Source: Branchiostoma floridae (Eukaryota > Chordata > Leptocardii > Amphioxiformes > Branchiostomatidae). From it: a stretch of 64,000 bases of DNA. The position numbers were made by a program, and so were the translations under genes. This document shows positions 1 to 12,200 of the stretch, in pieces. Where the stretch lies: the NCBI RefSeq assembly GCF_000003815.2, contig NC_049980.1, forward strand, positions 948,344-1,012,343, read 5' to 3'. Each line of letters starts with the position of its first letter. Position 1 is the first letter of the stretch. Below the pieces are notes generated by a model. That model was given only the letters and a program-made list of their open reading frames with translations. It had not been told where the DNA came from and ran no database searches.

Positions 1-1388
1 CATCACAAAATCTTTATGGCTACGGAAACAGAAAGGAAAAACCTCAATGACAGGACCTCCAGCCGATTGCCGGTTTGAGTTGTCTTATGTTCACCTTGTT
101 CCTCAATCGTCGCCAGACGAGGAAGGAATGCCTAAATAACATGTCGTTTTAAATTACTCATTTGCACAATTAACGAGAAAATACTGTAATTCCATAGTCG
201 GGTTAATATCATACTTTAGACATTGCAAGGCCCACGAAATTTCAATACTATTAGACATTTCTCGTGAAAATCAGTGTCACATGTACACAATTCATGAGGA
301 ACTGCTACAACAGCCTTCTTTGCTGAGATTTTATGCTATTTTGGTAGAGAAGATTATTGCAAATGATGCAATTTATGCAAATGAGATCTTTATTTACAGA
401 ATCAAGGAGATAAAATTATCATACTTACATCAAAAATGGTACTATCATTTGGCAAAAGTGAGTGAATGAATCTTGCAATTCAGGGTTACATTCGCATAAT
501 TGAGAAAATCAATCTTTTGTTAATCAAAAATATTCAACTTGTGTTGTTTTTTAGTATAGATTTACTCAGGGTAGCCTACGCAATATTACGGTTGTTAACC
601 TCCTCTTGTTTGCCACTCTGGAATTCCCACGCTTCGCAACTCTTCTGTCCCTTCTCCGAAATGTTATTTACCCCATCCTATGCCTACTACTTACACATCC
701 ACGTAACCGATCGCACCGGTCTTGCAGTCTGCAATGTCTGTTCACTATACATACAAGCAACATTGTGAAAACCTGGTTAACTGGTTCTTGTACACCAAAC
801 AAGTTGTACATCTCTTTATCTCTCGTGGTAGAAGATAAATAATTTCCGTGTAATATAACCAGCTGCTGTCGCGCCGCGTGCCTTCGAAGCTGGTGTGTTA
901 CTCCGAAGGGCGGTTATACCGGCTATATAGATACAGATAAAGAGATAAAGATACAGAAGTAAACGTTAAAGTCTCTCATTTCTTACCTGTTTGAATTTCA
1001 ATTGACTGCACATGTATTTGGGGGGGGGGGGGGTACCCAATGGTCACCTTAGGTGAAAATCCAAAGGTGACCTTGATTGACCAAGGTTAAAGATTACATG
1101 ACTAGTACTGGGAGGGCATATTGTCCTTAAGTCAGAAACATTACAGCATGATGAAGGCACCTTGCGTGAACTGTGAACGGCGATTATGCGACCCTTACGG
1201 CCTACGTCACATTTCCTACTCGGGGTACGGCCGGGCTGTTAGCGGAAACTAAAAAAGTTTATGCTGATAGATATGAAATACGTACACTAGGGCATGCTGT
1301 TGAATTACTTTTGTCCGCTTTGCGTTTTTGTATTGTCTGTTATATCGTGCTTTTCGTTTTCAAAACAAATGTCTTCTTTTGTTCACAG
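1..1388. other. Upstream region of the fusion gene
   Basis: No coding exon is recognisable. It contains a 14-base G run (about 1020-1033), a short SINE-like fragment at 857-955, and presumably the promoter and 5' non-coding exon of the fusion gene, which I could not locate. Confidence 0.5.
857..955 (+). repeat. SINE-like fragment
   Basis: The sequence ACCAGCTGCTGTCGCGCCGC recurs in reverse orientation near 35160-35185. The following 'gaagggcggttataccggctatatagataca' type tail recurs degenerately near 29985-30045. A dispersed short interspersed repeat is the simplest reading. Confidence 0.5.
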
Positions 1389-1401
1389 TTGTTGTTCAAC
1401 A

Positions 1402-1950
1402 ATGGCACTCATTCCAAGACTGATGCAGTACAACAGTCTCCGCAAGGTGATGCTAACGGCAGGCCGATCGATAACGCCTCCTAGCGGCAGCATCGCCCAG
1501 TGCAGGGAACGGTCATCGCTAGCTTCCCCGCTCATGAGATCCATGCTGGTCCTGAAGAATTCGCCTGCATGCCTTCAACGGTTTAGCGAGGCAGAAGCCG
1601 ACTCCTACTTCTTGGATCTTGAAGATGGGATACCAAAAGACCAGCGAGACTCTGCTCTAAAGTTGTATGCCGAGACGCTAGAGAGCGGAATATTCCGCGG
1701 CCATACTGTGTACGTGCGCCTCAGTGACGTCAGTGACGAAGCCAGACTACATAGAGAAGTAGACGCCCTGTGCCACCCGGACCTGACGGGCTTTATTTTA
1801 CCTAAAATCAGTTCTTCTGATGACGTCAAGAAAACTGACGAAATCCTCGCCGAGTTGGAGAAGAAGAACGACCTGCTTCCCGGTCACTGCAAGATGATCC
1901 CCGTAATTGAGAATTTAGAGGGATTCTTTCACGCACCGACCATTGCAAAG
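1402..1950 (+). CDS. Fusion gene exon 1: presequence and first half of CitE domain
   Basis: Codes for residues 1-183. A strong acceptor (TTCTTTTGTTCACAG) ends at 1388, so the ATG at 1402 in the context AACAATGG is the likely start and a 5' non-coding exon probably lies upstream. An in-frame ATG at 1294 would fall inside that intron. The donor AAG|GTAAGG follows 1950 (phase 0). Confidence 0.85.
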
Positions 1951-3198
1951 GTAAGGCCTAGGGGAAATGTTGTCGTTTAGAGTACGGGCCTGAATGAATT
2001 AGGGTTGATAGGTAGAAATTCTCTTCTGTCGTAGCTACTTTAAATTTTAATTTCAGATTACAGCCGAAGATGTCCTACAATCATTTTGTAACACTGGTAT
2101 TTTCGACACCATACAGAAATTATATACAGATACACTAGAAAGGTCGACATTTCCTTGGGAGCAAATACGGCATATTTAAATTAAATCCATCTTCATCCCC
2201 ATGCGAAAATGTATTGTTCCATATACACCTGCGCGGATGAAGTGAGTAAGTCGTCCCGAGGTATTACATAGGGGCATGGCCAGTATTGAACCTGGGACCT
2301 ACACACCACACCGATGCATCCTCCTACGCACGGTCCCCAATGGCTAGCTAACTCCAAGCCTATTGGGGCCCTGCTATCTCATGCCCCACCAGCCGTTACT
2401 GTGATTGTCACCACAAACCAGCTGTCAGCCAATCAGAGAATAGGCATTTCTTGGGCTTTCTGTTTACGAAAGCCATCTCGCAAAGGCCGCTCGGAAGCTG
2501 TCAGCCAATCATGTTACGTCTTACATAGCACCATCCTCCTACGCCCGATCCCCAACGGCTGACTGCCCACTTTTGATATAAGGGTAAGCTCATTAATATT
2601 TATAAGCAGGGCGGCCAGGAACTGGTCTGAGTGCGTCAGATAGCAGAGGTGACCACAAGGAGTATCGACACGACTGTGGTCCCTCTGCGTAGGAGAATGC
2701 ACCGATGCCATACAGATACAACTAAATGGATAACATTTTCAGGCATCCCCGCGTTTGGCAGGACTCTGCTGTGGAAACGCGGATTTTGCTGCGTGTTTCC
2801 AGCGACCACCTGGCAGCCCGATTGAACATTCCTTAGAGCTCCGAGTTCTACAATCAGCTAAAGCGGCGGGGATAACTGCACTAAACGCAACCTCCTACCT
2901 GGACAACTTCCCCCGTCTTGAACGTGACGTCACGCGATATAAGACGCTCGGATTTGATGGTATCATACGTCATATATTTGTTACCGTCTTGAAAATGATG
3001 GTATTTTTTTTGGTGTGTCTGCTTTAATCTCCAAGCAGATCCTACAGTGGTATGAGATACTTGATACGCCAATGAGAGTATCTGATCAAGCTTGCCACCG
3101 GGGCAGCCTTCGCTCCGTTGCCAGTGTGTCAAATACTTTATGCCGCCAAAGGATCTGCTTTTAGATTATTCTTATGCTTTGGTCTTGATTTGTTTGTT

Positions 3199-3247
<49 letters not shown>

Positions 3248-6200
3248 ACGTGTGTTGGGGTGTGCGTGTGTGTGTTGGTGTGTGTGTGTGTTTGCGTGCG
3301 CGTGTGTTTGCGTGTATTTGTGCACGACTGCATTTGGTTTAATGCATATTCAATAGTTAATGTGATCATATTCTTGTCAGCCTGGCGAAATCACTCATTC
3401 TTTTCAAACCTGAAACCGTTACACTTATCCCGGTCCAGCTCCATCGATGTCTGTATTTTCACAGGGGTTATAGTGCTTCATCCGTCGCTGGTGCCGTTTG
3501 TAAACCAACTCTACACCCCTACACGGCAAGAGATAGACTGGGCCGAACAAGTCACGGCGGGAGTAAGAGTCTACCAGCGATCAGCCCAGGAATACAGACA
3601 GTTCATCGGGCCTCCTCATCTTCCCAGCGCCTCTCACATCCTGGAGACGCACGGTAAGATCAAGGTGTTGGAATCATCTGTAAGTAGAAATACCAAACCT
3701 AATGAAGATATGGGCACCGTTAAGCCATTACAGCGGAAAGGCGGACTCTCAGCAAACTCCATAAAAGGAGGAGAATGGACCCCCGGTATCGTACCCGTGA
3801 CCTTGGATTCGTCATGGCGTGCAGCCTGGAACTCGTCATTTCTCAACACTCGGAGGCTGAACAGTGATGATGTGGCGGCAAGGCAGATGGGTCTTCCGGG
3901 AATCCAACCTCCTTTCCATCTACTGAAGACCTTGGCGATGTCTTTAGCTGTGGCAAAGTAAGGCTATTATTTTAAATGCCTTTACATGGGATAACCATTA
4001 AGCGTACTGGGACTGATTAATGTTTTTTTGCTGTATCTGTTATAGTGTCTTACGATAGCCTGATTCATAAATTGTCAGGTGTTATTCAGAATGAAGCAAA
4101 ATAAAACCCTTACGATTCCGGAGACGTTTCGTTTATGAAAAGCATAATCTATATAAGGTCTATAAGAAGTCATAAAAGACATAGTCCGAATGCATATGAA
4201 ATACAAAAAAAAGTCTTACTAATAGACAGTTAACTTACAAATCTTATTTTACAATGATCCACTTAATGTACAATTTTCGTGGCAAGACTAAAATATTCTG
4301 AGTTATAAGAGCAAATGTCTGTAAGGATCAAACAATGGTGGCAAAGGTCACAAAATAGATTTGGCTCATATTTTGCACAGTGATAGTACTTGGTCCACAA
4401 CCCCTCAAAATAGCTTTCTTTTAGATCAAAACTCCTTGTTGCCATGGTAACGGGCAAACAAAGTTTTCTGGCCATTTTTCCCAATTTTCGCATCTCAAAA
4501 ACACAGAAATCAGCATATTTTACGGCACTGTCTCGGCAACACCTTTAAACCTATCATCAAAACAAAACAAATCTAAATAGACCAACATTTTGGCTTTTTA
4601 AAAATTGTTGTGAAATTTCCAAAGTCGTACATTTTCGTTCTTGGGCAGCCTGAAAACAGTGCAATGTTTCAAGCTTCAAAAAAATTTGATTTTTGGCCCA
4701 ACTTTGTAACGCTATAAGTGCCAAGCTGGTAATTTTTTTGGCTTGAAATTTGTACCATATATAGATCATTAGAATACAGTCAAACCTGTCTATAGCGGCC
4801 ACTCAAGGGACTGGTCAAAATTGGCCACTATAGAGAGGTGGCCACTATAGAGAATATGCTAATAATTAATTGACCACAAGCAATAACTTACACATGGTTT
4901 TAGTACCCACTGATCTTTATTCACATAATACAGTACTGTACATGTACTGCAATGAGTTTTACACTATATGTATTAAGAAAACAAAAGCTATAAAAAGTTT
5001 TAATTGTTCTACAGTTGATATTGTCTGAAGAGACCGGTATCGTCATATTTCTTTGATATTTCGTCTTGTATCCTTTGATACTTCACCGTCCGTGTGTTTT
5101 TTTTTTTTTTTTTTTAAATTTTTTTATTGATTTTCAAAGAAACGAAACACATACAAACACATGCATGGCACGTAAATCGTAAACAGAAAGAGACATGTGT
5201 GAACCTATAAAACTGATAAGTAAAACACAGTGAACTTAATAAGAAATGAAGTTCAAGAAATTATACCCCAATTACCGTTGCAGTAGTACATGAGACATAT
5301 CAAATTATATATAACCAATCAATTTACCCCATTTACCAATATGCTTTCTAGTTTTGTTTAGTCTTCTGGCGATGATATTTTCTAATTTAAAATAATATGA
5401 CATATATGAAATAAATGATTCTAGGCTAAGATGTCTGTTGCGGTATTTGAAAATGAAATGTTTACCTAACAAAATAACAAAATTGGACAAAGCTGGAACA
5501 CGATCACTTATAATACCAAATAACACATTAAACAAAGTAAGATGTAAATAATTCCCAGTGTGCTTAAAATACCAATCCTGTACCTGTATCCAAAATTTTG
5601 TAACAATCCTACAATCCCAAAATAAATGAATGTCTGATTCTTCCTCTTCTGTGCAATAACTGCAAAGTGATGTATCTATTACCCCCCACCTGTGCAATAT
5701 CTTATTGGTAGTTAGAAATTTAAATAGTAATTTGTATTGAAACATGCGTAGTTGGGAATCAATGGTAACTTTATAGGGTAAACTGTATACTATTTTCCAT
5801 TGTATGGGTGTGTTTAAGTATTCCCCCCACGAGTATTGGATCCGGTCAGAGATATCCCATAGCCTGGCGTCAGACATGAAAAATGAATACAAATGTTTAT
5901 TAATATTTGGAAATTGAAGCCAGTTTATGTTTCTACACGCCGGAACACAAACCCTTAACTCTGGTGACACCTGTCGTAGTAAATGTTTCCAATTGCTAGG
6001 AATTGCTGATATGATTTGATTATACTTAAACTCTGCACATGTGTCCCCAAATTTTAATAGTAAGTCTTGGAAAGTTAAAAGCTTATTTTGTGAGTCTAAA
6101 ATATCATTTACAAAGACTACCCCCCTGTTGTATAGTGACATCAAAAAGCATGGTTTTCCGGATATGCGAATGTGTGAATTTAGGCAGATAGGCTGTTGTT

Positions 6201-9200
6201 TCACTTCCTGTGCAGTCTCTGGAGGGCGTAGTTGAAACTTAAGCCACGCCTGTATTACATGCCTAAAGAATTGACTGATTTGTGCCTTTTCTTTCATAAC
6301 TATTTCGAAATCACGAAGTGTGAGTTGCGAAAAGGGAAATACATTAGTTGTAAATAAAACACTTGAGCAAAGTAGCAGTTTAGAGCAGAACCATTTATCA
6401 TTATGGTACAATTTGGGCACCCAAGAAGCCTTCAGGGTAAGATCAACAGCCTGCAAGTTCCTAAGTTTGAGACCGCCATATTCGTAGAGATTATAAACTG
6501 TTTTTCTTTTCACTCGTTCTGGTCCACCACTCCACAGAAACTTAAATATTTTTTTCTCAAACCTCTCGAAGAAAGAGGGAGGTGGAGAAGGAAGGGATTG
6601 AAACAAGAAGATAAATTGCGACACTATCAGGGAATTAATTAGAGTAACCTTACCTAGAAGAGAAAGTAGTTTTCCTTTCCAGGGATTTAAAAGCTTATCT
6701 ATCTTTGATTCTTTTCGGTCAAAATTCAAAGCAACAATATCTGATAGATACTTGGGGATATGGATTCCTAAAATGTCTACAGGGCCATCTGTCCACTGTA
6801 ATGGTAGTAAGCAAGGAATAAAGAAGTTGGTGTCTCTTAACGAACCTATTCGTACTATCATACACTTATCAAAATTTGGCACTAAACCTGACAATGTTGA
6901 GAACACTTCTATGTCTTTTACCAAGGCATACAGGGTACCAAGCTTTGGAACCAGGGGAAAATTGGAATCGTCGGCAAATTGTAAAAGTTTTGTTTCAAGA
7001 CCATATGTTGTTAAACCCTGAATTTCAATATTACTCCTAATTTTCATAGCTAGTAACTCCACACCTAAGACAAATAAGTAAGGCGAAATGGGACATCCTT
7101 GTCGGACTCCACGGTTAAGGGCAAACGACTCGGAAATATAACCATTATTGATGATTTTGCTAAAAGTGTCTTTATACAGAACTTTTATCCATGTAATAAA
7201 TGAATCACCAAAACCGAAATACTTCAAAACCTTAAAAATGAAATCATGTCGAATTTTATCGAAAGCTTTTTCAAAATCTGCACAAAATATCAAACCCGGC
7301 ATTTCATTTCGGTCATAGTATTCTATGATTTCTAAAAGTCTCCGTATAGTGTCACTAATGGATCGCCCTTTCATAAAGCCAGTCTGATCATACGAAACAA
7401 GAGATGAGATAACATTCTTCATTCGGAGGGCCAAACATTTAGACAGTATACGGTTATCACAATTTAATAAGGTCACCGGGCGCCAGTTTTTTATATGCGA
7501 AGGTTCTTTGTCTTTTCCCGTGGAATCCTGTTTAAGTAATAACGTGATGAGTCCAGTTTTCTGTGTGTCTGATAAACAACCAACCTGAAACGAATGGTTA
7601 AAGGAAGCCAACAGTGGTTGTTTTAAACTTTGAAAAAAGACCCTATAAAATTCTATGGGAAGGCCATCTAAACCGGGTGACTTACCAACAGAAAATGACT
7701 CAATAGCCTTTTTTAGTTCAACTTCTGTAATAAACCCTTCACAGCTATCGCGCTGACTATCAAATAAACTTACTGGTGGAGGTTGCGGAAAGAAAGGCAT
7801 AAAGACATCGCTGTCTAGAGACATAGGGGGGTCTTTGAAAGTGTACAGGTCGGCATAAAATTTTGTTTGTTGTCTTAAAATTTCTTCCGGATCAATTACC
7901 ACTGAACTATCTGGCTTTACAAGTTTTGTCATATTCTTTCTTACATGTCCTCTACCATTTAAATTCATAAAAAATTTCGTACACTTTTCTCCTTGTTCCA
8001 TCCACTTGGCTCTTTTGTTCATTATCAGATTATTAGATTTTGTTTGATAAACTATTTCCAACTCCTGTTTTTTACCCTGTAACTGGTCAAAAATGTCGTC
8101 ATCCGGAGATGAGTCTAGTTCTTCTTCAGCCTTTTGATCTCATCTATAAGCAATATTTCAGTATTTCTATTTTGTTTAAACTTCCAAGATGAAAACTTGA
8201 TTAGGTGACCACGCACAGTGCACTTAAAGGCTTCCCATACGATGTGTGGGTTAGCTGATCCCTCATTAAAGAGGAAAAATTCTGTAATAAATTTTGAGGT
8301 TTCTTTCACAAACAGCTGGTCACTCAACAAATCACAATTAAGTCTCCAAAAGCCAGGCCCCTTTGGTGTAGTAGATAAGAGTAAAGAGATACTAATTAAG
8401 GAATGATCCGATCTTAAGCTATCTTCAATTTTAACATTTTCTATAGAAGGGGTTAATGAAAAAGAAGTTAAAAAATAATCAATGCGACTGGCCTGAAGTC
8501 GGCGTCTCCATGTATAGCGGACGGCTGTTGGGTGGTGGTATCTGTAAATGTCGACTAAGTCAAGGTTGGCACAAAGGGAGTTGATGGCTTGAAGGCAGTT
8601 TGGATGATAATTAGAAGTTTGGTGTCCAGCTCTGTCCAGGTTAGAATTCAATGCTGTGTTGAAATCCCCCACTATTATAGTATGTAAACCAGAAGATGTT
8701 AAAGACTGTACATTGTTTTCAAGATCGACAAAGAAAGATGGATTATCAGTATTTGGGGCATAAATATTTGCTAAAGAAAAACGGAATAGGTCAATAGTTA
8801 AATCCAATAACATCCATCGTCCTGAATTATCGTTCTGAGTTTGATGGACAGTAAAGATTAAATTTTTCTTAAATAAAATAAGAACACCCCTGCTATTACT
8901 TAAACCATGGTTAAATAGAATCGGACCCCCCCCAATCTGATTTCCATCTCTCCTCATTCAAAGGTGTAGAGTGGGATTCTTGCAGGCAATATATATCATA
9001 AGACTTATCCTTTAGCCATGTAAAGATTTGGTTGCGTTTCCTGTGGTCGCCCAGACCGTTACAATTATAACTGCATACCTTAAGTTTTGGCAATACCATG
9101 AGACCTTTGAAAAGTAATATAAGTTGTCAAATATTTTGATAAAAAGGGGCGTCCACAGGATGCAAAACATAAGTTGGGCAAAGCTAATGTACACAAAGTA

Positions 9201-12200
9201 GCATAATTCTGTTGCAGGTAATTGGGGTCACTTAAACTACATAGCATAGGTAACACTTCAAAATTAGGTATAAAACACATGAAAACATAACACATCGTGC
9301 CATGTAGTAATAACGAAAATAATAAATAACAGAACATTAGAACAAAACAAAATAAAGCTCAACGGAACACAAGAGTTACAAAGCTTGGTGGCCCTTCCAT
9401 CTCGTTGGCTCCGTCAAAAGTATCGCATTTGTTAATTCCACGGAAAATTGTGAAGATAAGAAAATTGGACCAATTTTACACTTCAATATTATAGAATAGT
9501 AGCTCTGTTTCTGAAAGTGACGTTTTGTAAGCTAAATCACCTTTCTTCTGAAACTTCATTTTGAACTCACAACTATCAGTCATTAGTAAGAAAATTGGTC
9601 CACTTCTCAAATGTACATAACGAAATCACCACTTTAGTGTAAATCAAACCGAACTCATATCAACGTACCGTGATCATCGTCTTAATATAATAAAGAAAAG
9701 TAATTATGGGAATCGGTCCGATTCAAAAACTAAGAATAGCATAACATGATCACCACTTTGGCATAACTCAAGCAGAATAGGAAATCATAAACAAAATCCC
9801 ATGATCTCTGTCTTGGAGTAGAACAAAGTCAGAGCTCAAAACAAACAACATAAATATGGGAATCAGTCTGATTCAAAACTCAAAACCACATAACATAATC
9901 AACATTTTGGTAAGTGGAAACAAAAATAACATGATCATAAGTTTTCTATAATCCAACTAAGTCAGAAATCAAAATAACAGAATATAACATCTGGATATGA
10001 ATGAACACAAGTAGGAGAATCGGGCCGATTCAGAACTCAAACAATACTGTAACAAAAGAAAAGAACAGGCAGCAACGGAATACACCGGCTCGGCTGTGGG
10101 TTACGCAAGGTATGTTGACATTTCAAGTCAATTAAGTGCACGCTGATCAGCACGTGTTCAAACGAATGCTTGCACCTGTCAAGCCTGCAAGCCAATTCCA
10201 AAATTTAATGCCGCCGCATGTTTCTTACTTCCTGTGACTTACAAACAAGACAGGAAGGTATTCTGATTCCTATATACTAATACTGTCTTCACATTCATAA
10301 AAAACACACCAGTGCCTCAAAGGGATGAGATGTTCGTTTAATAATTGCAGTCACATTTTAAACAACATGTTCACCCTCATGTGTTCTTTGTAGATAGCAT
10401 AAGGTCAATCGCATCGGCGCGTTTCTTCTCTTGACCGTTCACAAGTAACACTGCGTACGTTGCCTTAGGAGGCACCCAAATCGAAACCCTAGTATCAGTA
10501 CCTTTGGCTTTTGCTGCTTCAGCGTCTCGATCGGGGACAAGGCTGGNNNNNNNNNNNNNNNNNNNNNNNNNNNNNNNNNNNNNNNNNNNNNNNNNNNNNN
10601 NNNNNNNNNNNNNNNNNNNNNNNNNNNNNNNNNNNNNNNNNNNNNNNNNNNNNNNNNNNNNNNNNNNNNNNNNNNNNNNNNNNNNNNNNNNNNNNNNNTG
10701 TAACAATTTATTTAGAAATTTTTGTGATGTAAATTAACCTTAGCGATAGTGTATTAGAACGTAACTTTAACACAATTTACCTCCGTAATATAGGTGTCGT
10801 CTATTGACCTTATATGACCTCGTTTGTCAGCGGGTATGGGTAGCACCAGTTGACGAAGTTTTGTTTCGAAAATAAGTCAAGGCGGTTTTAAATCCGGCGT
10901 AGGGTGACGATACGGCCGCTGTATATGGCCGAACGCGTGCCGAAACATAGATCAGCGGTCCGCGTGGCCGTAAACGGCAGTGTTTTTGTACCTGCGGGAC
11001 CGGAAATCGTGTGGCCGTGGCCGCGTTGGACAGGTGGCCGCTAAGCCTATTTCTTAATCATTACAAATCCAAGGGACCGACAAAAAGTGGCCACTATGGG
11101 CAGGTGGCCGTTATGCAAAGGTGGCCGCTAATACAGGTTTGACTGTATCTATCAAATGCATTGTTGCAAAGTTTGGGGTCTTGTTTGGTTGTCACGTGAC
11201 TGTCCCCTAAAGTAGGCCACTTTTTGTGTTTGGCGAAAATTGTGAACTTTAGCCATGTTCAACGCACGCTACGTGACGAAGTAAACAAGGATTCTTATTC
11301 AACTTCTGATCAAATGTACATCTATGTATTGTCTATCAAATAAATGCTTGTAGAGTTTCGGGTCATGACGTTTAGTCACGTGGTTGTCCCTGAAAGTAGG
11401 CCATTTTTTTGCATTTGACAAAAATTGTGAATTTTAGCCATGTTCAACGTACGCTACGTGACGAAGTAAACAAGGATTCTTATTTAACTTCTAGTCAAAT
11501 GTACATCTATGTATTGTCTATCATATGAATGCTTGCAAAGTTTCGGATCATGACGTTCAGTCACGTGGTTGTCCCTGAAAGTAGGCCATTATTTGCATTT
11601 GACGAAAATTGTGAATTCTAGCTTTGATCAAAGTACGCTGGGTATCAAAGTGAACAAGAATTCTTATTCAACTTCAAGTCAAATGTACATCTAGGTATTG
11701 TCTATCAGATGAATGCTTGCAGAGTTGCAGATCGTGACTTTTAGTCACGTGGTTGTCCCTGAAAGTAGGTCAAATTTTGCTTTTGGCCAGAAATCACCAT
11801 ATAGGGCTGTAGTTAAATCTGTCGAATTGGGGAACTGAAATACTTTACTGGCATGGCACTGACTCCGATCATGTGTAGCCCTTAACATTGTCTGTTGAAT
11901 GAGTGTTAGTAAGGCTTGGGGTCGTCTTTCTTTGCGGTGCAGTTGCTCCCTAAAGTAGGGCAGATAGTTAGCTAAATGCTGTTAGGAGGTTCTGTTACTT
12001 TAGAGAAGATGCCTCTTGAACAGTTTCTTTCTTTTAACATTGTCAATGTCCAATGCATATCATATTGGTACTACAATGACCGATAATGGGCATACAGTGT
12101 TAAATTAAAGCGATGACTCTGTTATAATTGTAAATATCAATTTTGATAATGTAACTAAGATGTCGTTTTAAATTCAGCTATGTTCTATAATGCGCTAAAA

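Larger units (their letters stand above)
5097..10369 (-). mobile_element. L1/Tx1-type LINE inserted in the pogo-like element
   Basis: The 3' end is a poly(A) tail (T run from 5097 on +). Coding sequence spans 9099-5305 on -. The region 9100-10369 upstream of it is a 5' leader with degenerate tandem repeats of 'gggaatcggtccgattcaaa'. A decayed target duplication is visible: ttcaccgtccgtgtg (5082-5096) and ttcaccctcatgtg (10370-10383). No ORF1 was found, so the copy may be 5'-truncated or the family may carry only ORF2. Confidence 0.8.
4777..11145. mobile_element. pogo-like TIR element inserted in the foldback element
   Basis: Left end CAGTCAAACCTGTCTATAGC and right end (reverse complement) CAGTCAAACCTGTATTAGCG are flanked by TA (4775-4776 and 11146-11147). 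The intact foldback arm at 14085-14108 reads gatagaTAttctaatg, which is the exact empty site with a single TA. Subterminal 'gtggccactatag' repeats line both ends. TA target and CAGT..AACC termini fit the Tc1/mariner-pogo group. No intact transposase is visible; the interior is mostly a LINE and an N gap. Confidence 0.8.

Noticed and set aside
3092-3961. A 289-codon frame starting before the TG microsatellite
   Set aside because: Its first half is the (TG)n repeat and intron. Only the part from 3465, after a CAG acceptor, is coding.
4263-4802. Two small - strand frames, and identical ones at 14082-14568 on +
   Set aside because: They are the two mirror arms of the foldback element, which is why the proteins are duplicated; no codon signature or domain.
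5305-5309. Treating the long 918-codon frame as a host gene
   Set aside because: Reverse transcriptase motifs, poly(A) tail, frameshifted endonuclease and target duplication show it is a LINE.
10377-10737. Frames crossing the first N gap
   Set aside because: Most residues are undefined.
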